Below are positions 1-10,623 of a stretch of DNA of 64,000 nucleotides, in pieces. The DNA is from Prinsepia uniflora. Its lineage: Eukaryota; Streptophyta; Magnoliopsida; Rosales; Rosaceae. The stretch is from contig CM064874.1 in NCBI GenBank assembly GCA_032719365.1, positions 33,466,716-33,530,715 on the forward strand, read 5' to 3'. Both the position numbers and the translations under genes were made by a program. Under the pieces are notes generated by a model, which ran no database searches, had not been told where the DNA came from, and saw nothing but the letters and a program-made list of their open reading frames with translations. The stretch's first letter is position 1; each line of letters starts with the position of its first letter.

Positions 1-1078
1 GGAGTAATTACAAAATATCCCAACCTTATCGTTTACAGAGCATAGCACTAAATTACGAAGAAAATAAAAACCGATAAAGTACACGCACACAGAAGCCTTT
101 AACTCTCCTAGGATCCCTCACGTCACTTCTATGCCTTGGACACTGCCTCGACGTCAAGACCCCGCGCTAGCTCCACAACCTGGAGGGCAATTAAAACAGG
201 AAATGTGAGTGGACCAGAAAGTACAAAAGTTCAAAAACCATTTTATAAGAAAACCGAGTTAAACCCTCCGTTTTGAAACCACATGCATAACCAGTAGTTA
301 TAAACACATTAATAAAAGAATCATTCTTAAACATCATAAGAAACAGAAACACTATAAAATATCATAAGGAACCACAACATGAGTATCAGAAAACTGTATC
401 ATAATCCATGAACATTAACTCATAAATGTCCCGATCAAACCTGCTGGATCTATCCGAGTCTTTAAACTCCCGAGTCTTTAAACTCAATCCAGGCCTTAAT
501 CATATCCGAGTCTTTAAACTCCCGAGTCTTTAAACTCAAGGCCTACGGGGGAAAATCAATATATATCCGAGTCTTTAAACTCCCGAGTCTTTAAACTCAA
601 TCCGGGTCTTTAAACCCAATCCGGCCGGTCCCCCGTCAAATATATCCGGGTCTTTAAACCCAATAACCAGATCCAGCAAATCCAATCCAAATCTTTTGTA
701 AAACCATTGTCCATTTCCATATCCAAATCCGAATTCGAAATCCCCGGTCCGACGCCCTTCCGGCATCCCGAACCGTCATTCCGAACCCAAATCCGGAAAT
801 TCACTTTTCAACCTTTAACCAAAGTCCAATTGTCAATTTCGATTTCAAAACCAACCCTTTCTCAAAATCATGTTCCAAAATCCATTTATAATCATTAGAA
901 ATCATTTACCATTTGAAATCTCAAAACCATAACATTATAACCAGAAATCAACCTTTTATCGTAAAACGTGCCAAATACCGTATTTTCTCGAAAAATGTGC
1001 AATTATGTAAAATCACATCATAAATCCAATAATCATGAAATCAAATATATAAAAAAAAGTATAGAAAATAATTATGCA
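1..1078 (-). repeat. Gypsy LTR, left segment (family of the 10.6-20.8 kb element)
   Basis: This is the 3' portion of a minus-strand gypsy LTR. Read on the minus strand it parallels the LTRs at 10624-13418 and 17990-20780. It carries the same array of GAGTTTAAAGACTCGG units (440-663) and the same acceptor-side block. The TGTGAGTGGAC motif at 204-214 is the downstream arm of the conserved inverted pair, and the acceptor CAG complement lies at 180-181. By comparison with the complete LTRs, roughly 90 bp of its end lies outside the window. It is cut at 1078 by a solo LTR and resumes at 4034. Whether it is a solo LTR or one end of a full element cannot be told. Confidence 0.8.
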
Positions 1079-4028
1079 TGACAGGACCCATCCCAATCCC
1101 TCCGGGATTAACGTGGGATGACCCTATTCCCGTCTGACACGAAGTGTCAGACAAGGGATATTTCCAACCTATGCCCTACCGGGCTATCAGAGTACGCCAG
1201 GATCCGGAGGAGGCATGTGATATCTCGATCTCTGCTACAGTCCACATCCGCTGTCAACCTGAAGGGTATTAAAAACAGAAAGACTGTGAGTGGACAAAAA
1301 TAAAGAATTTATAAAAACATTTCCATCAAAGACATTTATACCCTCCACTAAAAAGCATGCATGCATAGTAAAACCATTTATTCAAACACATATGTTTAAA
1401 CAACCAGAAATAGGGTCACAACCCCAAATTTCGTAAATACAAGTCACACGAGCTCTTGCCCAAAACCATTTACAGAAAACCATAACACATTGAACATATG
1501 TGGGATCTCAACCCAAATCCATTTATCATTATAAACACAATTTCCCAAAACCAATTGAAATCATGTTTATCCATTATATTTCATATCCAGAACCTGTCAC
1601 GGCAAGATAAAGCTACACGTGTGCTAACCGGGGTCTCAAACCCAAGTCTCTCCAGGGTCCACCCAGGTCAATGTCCGTAGATCAATGACCCTCCCTGAAG
1701 GTAACGAACCATGCCCATCCTGAGAGTAAGGAACCCAACTGGGGGGGGACTCCACTCAGTTAGTGCTCCGTGACTACTCCGGGGTCCACCCAGGCCAACG
1801 ACCCTCCCCGGAGGAGACAATCATATATAAAGGATGGAATATGAAAAACCTTTTGAAATCATTCTTGAAACCTTTCAAGGATTCATGCCCGGCCCCCATA
1901 AACCGTCATGAACTATAAAATCCTTTCATGGGTTCATGCCGGTTCCCATAAACCGTCATGACCAGTAAATCCATTTCAAGGGTTCATTCCGGTTTCCATA
2001 AACCGTTATGAACCATAAAAACCATTGGTAACACATAATTGGGCGCTAGGCCCGAATCCACAGAGAAACTGGACCTCCGGTCCGAATCGTAAACCAACTG
2101 GGCCTCCGGCCCAATTCCGTAAAGCAAATGGGTCTCGAACCCGAGTTTACCTTTTCAAATCCAAAACCATTTCATTAAACTATTTCAAAAACCATAAGAA
2201 TGGAAAATCAGAGTAAACCCGGAAAATCTCGATTTACGTGCAAGCACGTAAATTGCCTCGAAATACGTGAAACCATATAAATCACAAGCATCCAAATCAA
2301 CATCATAAAATCATATTCATAATCCATTTGGAAATCCAAAACCATTTTATTTAGACCAAATAAGACATACAGCCCCGTATAGGGCCGAAACCTCGAAATA
2401 CGTGCCTATACGTAACCACACATCCAAATGCACTCATGGCATCACAAACAAGTATTTAAAACATATAATAAACATTTATGCATGCACCAATTTAGAAAAC
2501 AAGGTCCACTCACAGACCGTCCGAAGCCGCGTCTCGATACGCGTGCCATACGGCTCCCCGAGCCGATCACCGTCACCGGGACTTCCAAACCTGTCCAAAT
2601 TAATTTAGAGGGTTACTAACTACTTATATAACCCCTCACTAAAGCCCCGTAATTTTCCCGTATTTTTAACTATTTTTAATCCCGAACCTAAACCTTCCGA
2701 TGCCCCGAAACATATCGAGACGGTGTCCGATCGACTCAAACCAGTCCCAAAACGTTCGTTACATCGAATAGATAATTTCGTATGTTGAACACATCCCCAG
2801 AAACCCCACCACGCGCTGCCACGGGCCGCCCAAAGGCCCCTGCGCGTGGGCTCACGCTCCGGTGAACAGTGCGTCGTTCCCAGCGATCGAACCGGTCTGG
2901 GCCGGCCGGTCCGGTCCGACCTCTGCAACTGGACCTGCATAACCGGTCCAGGCCTCCTTCTCCCTCATTTTCGGTCCGATTTCCTCCATTCCAATTCCTA
3001 AATCCCTATTTTCTCATTTCCAATCTATCCCAATCAACCAAACTAATCAAAACCTCCTAAATCCTAACCAAAATTAAAAGGTCTCACGGCCCTGTTTTTC
3101 CCGACCACCCTCACGGCTTCCTCCGCCGTGAAGCACCCTCCAAACCGTCCTAAAATCATACTAGCAACCTAACTAACTCATCCTAATCGTCCAAAAGCAA
3201 CCATAACATCAAAATAAAATTAAAAGGGAGAAAATGGGTAACCGGGTTACCTGTTCGGGTTTGGCCTCGGCCGTGCACGGTGGCGCCGTCCTGGGCCGGC
3301 CACCACGTCCTCACCATCCTCACTTCACTCTGTCCTCAGTCCTAGCCGAAATGGGGTTGGGTTGGCTGGGTTTGGGTTGCACAAAGATGGAGAGAAAAGG
3401 GTGAGATCGGGTGGGTTTGTGTGTGGATGAAGAAATGAAAATGCACGGGGATGGGTTTGGTGCATGAGTGGGTGAGGTTGGCCAGTGGATGGGTGACAAG
3501 TGTCACTCATCCATTGGTTGCTGAAAAGTAACTGAGCCCACTAAAGACAAACGGTCCTCGTAAAACGTGTCGCCGGGAATAGTATCCCGAAACTTTCGTG
3601 AACCGTAACTTCGCCGTCGAACGTCCAAATTCGACGTGCCGCCTGTCTACGGATTCGTATCGTCCTTATCTACGTAACGGTCTTTGGCCCTCGGCCATCG
3701 GACCTCCCGGTCAAAAAGTCAACATATGACCCCCATTTAACCAAAATTACCAAAATGCCCCTAAACTTCCGAACGTCATAACTTCCTCCTCGAACGTCGG
3801 AATTGAACGTGCCACCTGTCTATGAACTCGTGACGTCACGAGCTACGTCACGGTCATCGGTCAAAGTCCATTTGACCGCCCGATTGAAAAGTCAACGTTT
3901 TGCCACCACCAAGGGCAAAACGGTCATTTCGCATTGTTCGTCCGATTTCGCTCTACTAATCACGGATTAGCCTCACTAATTGTGATTAGTCACTAATCTA
4001 ATCATGGAATTTGGGACGGGTCGTTACA
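1079..4028 (-). mobile_element. Solo gypsy LTR (2950 bp) with ATGCA target duplication
   Basis: On the minus strand it begins TGTAACGACCCG and ends in CCTGTCA. It is flanked by a perfect 5-bp duplication ATGCA (1074-1078 and 4029-4033) and has no internal region, so it is a solo LTR left by LTR-LTR recombination. It sits inside another LTR. It contains the donor-side arm (complement of 2504-2514), the acceptor-side arm (1285-1295) and an acceptor CAG (complement at 1259-1260). Four palindromic GGNC..GNCC units lie at 2041-2145. A terminal hairpin is at 1132-1152 and a GC-rich box near 2810-2862. The small reading frames inside are incidental. Confidence 0.9.
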
Positions 4029-4033
4029 ATGCA

Positions 4034-5947
4034 TGTTCGAGTTTAAGGAAAGGGTCCACTCACAGTACCGAGCCCTCAATCGTGTCCCGAACGTCCTGCA
4101 CGTTCCTCGGCTTCCTCGGGAAATCCAGATCCTGCCAGCAACCACCAATTTACGTCACTAACACATCTACGAGTATCCATCCAAATTCCATCAAAAATCC
4201 CTGAATCCTAAACTAAATAAACCGAGACCCTAAACCGTCATCCTCGCGGAACTAACCTCAGACGACGTCCGAACAACCCGAAACCAATTCCCATAGACTC
4301 GTTAGAACACCTAGACCAAAAACCATGTTGACCACTTTCCCCATCGCCGCCGCACGCGCCCCCACGCGCCGCCCAAAGTGGCTGCGCGTGGCCCTCACGC
4401 GCTGCTACAGTGCACCGTCTTCCTCAATCGAACCCGGTTCGGCACAGTGGTCTGCAACTCAGACCGGCGTCAGCGGTTCACCACCGTGCCTGCACGATTT
4501 CTCTCCCTTTCTTCACCTAGAGCTTCGTCCAGTTCCAATCTATCCATTCCCCAGCTCCTTAGACCTCGACACCGCCCCAATCCCGTCGACTTAAGCTCGA
4601 ACCAGACGGCCAAACTCCCCCTGTTTCACGATCCAGCCACCCAGCTCACCTCCCTTCACGGTGGCTACACCAAACTCTTCCCTGGACCTCACTGAACCTA
4701 AACCAACCTTCCTAGACCTTCGACTCAGCCCCAATCATCATGACTTGCCGTTTGAACCCACGACCAAAACAGAGCACCTAAGGTCCCTCCGTCGTGCCTT
4801 CCACCACCGTGCACCATCCATCACGACAGCACACATAGTCGACTCTCGGGACCTCCAGGAGTCTCACCCTAGCCTCCAATTCCCTCGATGTTACTCCCAA
4901 CCCCACGACTTTCGAATCTAAACTCACAGGAAAAACAGAGTAATTGTACAAGGATGAGGGATTACCTGCCTCCAGTCGCCGCCGTGAGCTCCTCCGGAGC
5001 TGGTCGACTCCACACTGCCCTCACGACACCACCGTGGTCTCAATTGCACCGTACACGGCCACCGCACCACCACAAGCTCACAAACTCTCGGCCTGCCTTC
5101 CTGTTTTCCCCCGATCTTCTCGTGGTTCACAACTCACACACACACACACCCGCTGCACCTCTCAGCCACCTCACCAGCTTCCCTTCGATCTCCCGTCCCT
5201 CACTCACTCACCAGAACTCAACAACAGCCACGACCACCCTTCAATTTTTCCTTCTCAATCTCCCTCTGTTTCTGTTTCTCTCTGTGTACACACAAGAACA
5301 CGAGCACGGCTGCACCCCAATTATTTGGGCCGTGTATGTACAGGATTCCACCAGAATCCTCTACACACCTGCCGCATGTCACAATCCACTCCACACCCTC
5401 CCACATGGCCCAATCTCAGCCGTCCATTTCCTTTCTCTATGCACAAATCCCAATGTGCAGAAGGACCAAACTACCCTTCTTTTTACCTCATATTTACGGT
5501 TTGACCACTAACTTTCTAGACCCATAACTCACAACTCGTAAGTCCAATGAATACGTGCCGCCTGTCATCGGACTCAGGACGACGAGATCTATCTAACCAA
5601 CCTAAGTCATCGTACCAAAACCCGATTCTACAAAAAGTCAACTATTCCTCCTACTTTACCCAAATTACGGTTCTGTCCTTAACCTTCCGAACATCACCAT
5701 TTCCTCCTCGGATGTCGAAATCGAGCGTGCCACCTGCCTACGGATTCGTGACGTCCTAAACTACGTCCTAGTCACCGGTCAAAGTCCATCCGACCACCCG
5801 AACTAAAGTCAACATTTTTACCCAAACTAGGGGCAAAATCGTCATTCTACGCTAAGGACCTTATCGGTACCGACTAACCACCGTTAAACCTCACTAATCC
5901 CACCTTAATCACTATCTTAATCCCGGATCTCGGGACGGGTTGTTACA
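4034..5947 (-). repeat. Gypsy LTR, right segment (5' part)
   Basis: This continues the LTR of 1-1078 after the solo-LTR insertion. On the minus strand it starts TGTAACAACCCG at 5947. It carries the twin GACAGGYGGC blocks (complements at 5554-5566 and 5726-5738), the GC-rich CACGCGC box (about 4348-4421) and the donor-like TGTGAGTGGAC (complement of 4054-4064). The next five bases, GGTGG at 5948-5952, are the presumed target duplication; its partner lies outside the window. Many short reading frames here (4325-5527) are GC-rich shadows with no recognisable domain. Confidence 0.8.
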
Positions 5948-7477
5948 GGTGGACAGAGGCAGTCGGCCGGAAACAGGGGCAATGGTTCACGATCGAAAGG
6001 TATGGGTTGTGGCCGTTTTCTTTATTTTTTAAAGACATATGATGATGGGTAATAGATAGAGGAATATGTAGGGATGATAATGGAAGAAAACGGGGTTGAA
6101 TGGGTGGCCGGAATGAAGAAAACCGGTTCAATTGTAGTGAACCCGGTTCATTGCGGGTTGAAGGTGATGCTACAGTGCCCGCGCGTGGGCTTCACGCACA
6201 TGAGGTTCTAGGGGCGCGTGTGAGTTCTTGGTGAGGATTTTGAGGGTGCTTTCAACATGTGAAATCTTCTATTAGATGTAACGAACATTTTGGGACTGGT
6301 TTCGTGTCGATCGGACACCGCTTGATAATGTTCGGGGCATCGGAAGGTTTCGGATCGGGATTTAAAATAGTTAAAAATTCGGGAAAATTACTGGGCTTCA
6401 ATGAGAGGTTAATAAGGTAGTTAGTAACCCTCTAGATTGATTTGGATAGGTTTGGAAGTCCCGGTGATAGTGGTGAGGCCCGGGAAGGCCTATGACACGT
6501 GTATCGAGGTGCATCGTTGGACAGTCTGTGAGTCGACTTTGGTTTTATAAATCTTATGCATGCATAATTGTTTTATATGGATTATGATTGTGATTATATG
6601 AGGTTGATTTGGATATTAGTGAATTATATGGGTTCATGAATTTCGAGGCGATTTACGTGCTTGCATGTAAATCGAGGTTTTTGATTTTACTCTGATTTTT
6701 TGTACTTATGGTTTTGGAAATAGTTGAATGAAATGGTTTTGAAATTGGAAGGATGAACTTGGGCATGAGACCCAATTGTTTTGGAAACCTCGGATTTGTA
6801 GTCCATTTGAGTTACGTATCGGGCCGGGGGCCCAATTGCCTTATGAAATCAGGCCAGAGGCCCAGCTGTTTACGAAATCGGGCTGAGATCCATTTGAGTT
6901 ATATAATCAGGCGAGGGGCCCAGTTTATTTACAAAATCGGGTCGTGGGCTCAGTTGGGGTAGTGGGATATGGCGTCTGGGATGATAGGCATCTAGGATAC
7001 CCAGGATGGTTTAAACATGTTTTCTTGAATGGTATTTACGGTTATGGTTTTGGGTGGTAGCCCACTTGCGATTGGAATTTGGTTTTACGGTTTTGGGATG
7101 AGTTCCCACATTTGGTTTTGAGTCATGGTTTATGGACTAAGGCCCTAACGGTTGTTTTAGTAAATAGTTTACTTACTGGTTTTCGATGCATGCATACGTT
7201 TTAATGAAGGGCATAAATATCTTTGTGAAATGTGTTTTATGAACTTATTTATTTTCGTCCACTCACAGCCTTTTTTGTTTTTAATGCCCTTCAGGTTGAT
7301 CACGGATGCGACTGCAGCAGAGACTGGGACATTGCATGCATCCTTCATCGATCCTTGCACACTCTGGAAGCTCGTTGGGGCAGTGGCTTTAGGTTATCCC
7401 TTGTCTGACACTTCATGTCAGACGGGAGCATGACACATTCCACGGTAATCCCGGGGGGATTGGGATGGGTCGTGTCA
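5948..7477 (+). repeat. 5' LTR (3' portion) of LARD-like element 2
   Basis: It is homologous to the later part of the LTR at 21389-24224 and ends in GGGTCGTGTCA. Its upstream part has been displaced out of the window by the minus-strand LTR inserted at 5947. The donor-like motif is at 6527-6537 (one mismatch), its complementary arm at 7257-7267, and the acceptor AG at 7293-7294. A perfect 8-bp stem GTCTGACA/TGTCAGAC occupies 7403-7423. GGGC..GCCC palindromic units run about 6770-6960. Relative to its partner LTR it lacks about 370 bp near 6960. Confidence 0.82.
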
Positions 7478-10400
7478 AGTGGTATCAGAGCAGGTTTGCT
7501 CTTGGTGTGCTCACAGGTCGAGGAAGTGATGTCTCAGTGGGCTGCAGTTCGTTATGAACCTGATAGTTAGGGGGTCGAATGGATAGTTAGTGGGAATGAA
7601 TCATGAATAGTAGATAGAGTACGATTGGCCCGATACGTCGTGCGTTAGTGTGATTCGACCCAAGTGGGGTTGTATGTGATGAATTGGTGATGTGGGACCG
7701 TCAGTTTGGTCATCTGATAGAGGATTATTGTGCTGCTGGGTGCAGCTGGGTTCGTGGAATCCCATTTGAGTAGTGACCTGGGAATGTGAACCTCAATTGG
7801 GTAATGGCCTAAATGTGAACCCTGGTAGTGATTACTAGTGTAAGGAATGTTGGTACATCGAAGTTAGCTGATGACCTTAGTGGTGGAACCCACGTTGAGT
7901 TGACGGTAGGATTGAATTTGACGTCTATACGATGTCAGGACCGCGGGGTCGGTCAGGTTGTAGACTACACTGCAGGGGACAGTGGGGTTCAGAGGAACCC
8001 TAGGGTGTAATTGTGGAACCCTAGTTTATGACGATTTGGGAAGGTAAACCTTAGTTGTGATAGATGAACTAGTATCGTTAGTCCGTAGTTGCTGAGGATT
8101 GGATGATTTTCCGAAGTCGGGGTGGTCTGTCGAGGCGAGCCTCAGATTATGACTAGTGGATTGGAACTTGTGCTGCGACGAGCGGCTGAGGTCGTGGATG
8201 GCCATGTGGATGACTCTAGTAAGTCTAGCCAGAACTATAGAGATTGGTTGTCATATGTGAAGTGAATTGGTGGCATTCGATCCACGGGTACGGTTATGAG
8301 ATAAGATATGGCATCCTGAGTTGGACTGAATAATAGTGTGATGGGTGGATGCGGATCTCGATAGCAATGACTGTTGGTCGATAGTCGTGTAGAGATGGCT
8401 GGGTATCGAGGGTGATTGATGTAGTTGTGATTGAGGATTGGGGAACGTTCAGGGAGCGTTCAGTACCTTGCTGTGGTTTGGCAGAGTGGTGGTACCCAGA
8501 GTGGTTGGGTACGGGGGAGACAGAGTTTCTCCAACTTGAGCAGAGGTATGGGATCGTCGCTCGGTATAAGTGGAGATCTAGGGTTGTCTGATTCGCACAC
8601 TTCATGCTGATGCTGACAGGTGATAATGATGGTACTGGTACTAGTGCTGGTACTAGTGCCGGTGATTGTTCAGTATTAGTCACGAGTCAGGATGTGACCC
8701 CGTCGAGATAGGCGAATGTTCGGTATCTGTGGTTCGGGAGTGGATCACGGATAGTGATGAACTGGATAGGAGCCAACGGTAGTTAAGACGTGAGGACTGA
8801 GTACTATCATGAGGGATTAGTGACTAGTTGGTCAGTGTTGGCCAAAGTTGGTCAGTTATGATGGTATGCAGAGATTTGACTGCAGATCATAGCAGGGGTC
8901 TGTTGTGACTCTCCAGTCGAGCGGTACATCAAATTAGGATGAATTGACATCATTTTGGATGTACATATACGGTCGTAACCGGATAGATGAGTTGATTGTT
9001 TACTGACACGTGGATGATGTCCGGATAAGCTAAGGACTTGAGAATCCATTCCGGATCGGTTATGGTTGACTGCGGTTGACCATATCTTCTGAGTTTAGGA
9101 TAGACTTGTTATGGAGAAATCGGATTGTGAGAAATGAAATGGGTCATTATAGTAGTTAGTGACAGTCGTTGTTAGACAGAAAGGTCGGAGAAGGATTTCT
9201 AGCCCAGGAATAGAAACTGTTAGGCGTGGTCTCTATATTGTTGTAACTTTGAAATCGAGAGATACGGTGTTTGAGGTGACACGAGGAATGCGGGTTTTCC
9301 GCATTGGTAATGGGTATATTGAAGTCATTTTGGGTGACTTCACAGGTTCTTCTAGGGCAGATGATGGGTGTATCACCAGTACATTGATCATGTATTGGTT
9401 GATAGATCCAGGATTTGTTTTTGGGTCATCAGGTGGTGTTGAGTATATCGAAGTTAGGTGACTGAGAGTCCTCATTTTCTGCTTGGTGGCAGACGATGTC
9501 AGATAACATAACGTGGTGAGTGCAATGAATGTTGTTTGCATTCACATGGGACGAGTGGTGAGGTCATCGTTTTGGATCATCCTTGGTTTTTCGTAGGTGG
9601 AATGGCAAGGATCGATACGAGGTAACAGTGAGAACGCACAGTCTCGGCGTGTCTCGTCGTTGACTGATCTGTTTAGATGTGGGAGTTGGTTGACGAACGA
9701 TGTGACAGTATACAGATTCGTTGAGGGTGTAAGACCCTATGGTTTGGAATCTGGTAGTTAACTGTGTGGATCCTAGGTGGATTAGGATGGTGATATTGAG
9801 GACTTGGGAAGTCTTGACGTTTACGATCAGGTGACGTAGTGATGAATCTGGATCGTGATCTTGATGATCCAGATAGGTGGAGAGTTTATCACTCTTACTA
9901 GGATGTGTGAGTCGTAAATGACGGGACTGAACTTCTTTTCGAAGTAAATCCCGTATGGTTTATTACTCGGGTGAGTAGGTATCCGACGTGGTCGGATTTT
10001 GTCAACCTTAGACGTGTGGATGTTGGGATTGGCTTCCCTATGAAGTCAATCGAATGTATTGAGCAGGTAACCGATAGGTTCGGTTTTGGTGTGTCTTGGT
10101 AGACATGAACGAGATTTCAGGTTTTGGAATCGAATTCTGGGTGAGGATTCAGGATTCGATTTTGGAACTTGAAAGTGGATTTCTGGATTTGGGTGCGGAA
10201 TGATTATTCCAAATTCTAGCTTACGGAATAATGATTTTGGATTCGGATTTGGAAATGGTTATGGATATGATTTCTGGGTTTGGATTCGGGATTTCTTATG
10301 AAATTGTGGATTCGAATTCAAATTTGAAAATGGATAATGGGTTGGAGTCCTATTCTGCCCAGTACTGGATTTCATCAAAGAAACGTGATTGGCTACCACC

Positions 10401-10623
10401 TGTGTCGTCGTGTTGTCATTTTTGTTGTTGTCGTTGTAGTCTGGTCGATGTATAGATGTATGTACCTAGTACATGATTCGAGGTACGATACTTTGCAGAC
10501 TTGTGGTGTCTGGTGACGGTATACGGGTTATACCAGAGGTATGTCGGAGAGCGTTGGTAGTCAGATTGGTTCTGATACCATTGGATTAGTCGAGGTCGTG
10601 GACTGGACATTGGATACTATGCA
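7478..10623 (+). mobile_element. Interior of non-coding LARD-like element 2, left part
   Basis: It lies between the primer binding site and the nested element at 10624. I find no gag, protease, RT, RNase H or integrase motif on either strand, and only short unrelated frames. Blocks at 8898-9036 and 9056-9155 recur in a second element at 24820-24970 and 24684-24780, so the sequence is inherited element DNA and not random filler. Long LTRs, a proper primer site, a proper polypurine tract (see 20786-21388) and no coding capacity fit a large retrotransposon derivative that depends on proteins made by a relative. The last five bases, ATGCA, are the target duplication of the nested element. Confidence 0.7.
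7480..7491 (+). other. Primer binding site (initiator tRNA-Met)
   Basis: TGGTATCAGAGC starts two bases after the LTR end and is the standard plant initiator tRNA-Met complement. It shows that the downstream non-coding DNA is the interior of an LTR element. Confidence 0.85.

Noticed and set aside
4325..5511. Several overlapping plus-strand frames of 86-207 codons with proline- and serine-rich translations
   Set aside because: They lie in a minus-strand gypsy LTR, are driven by GC-rich composition, and have no domain. The corresponding part of the other LTRs is not conserved as protein.
8294..8683. Minus-strand frame of 129 codons in the LARD interior
   Set aside because: No domain, no match in the sister LARD interior, and codon use looks random. 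A chance frame.
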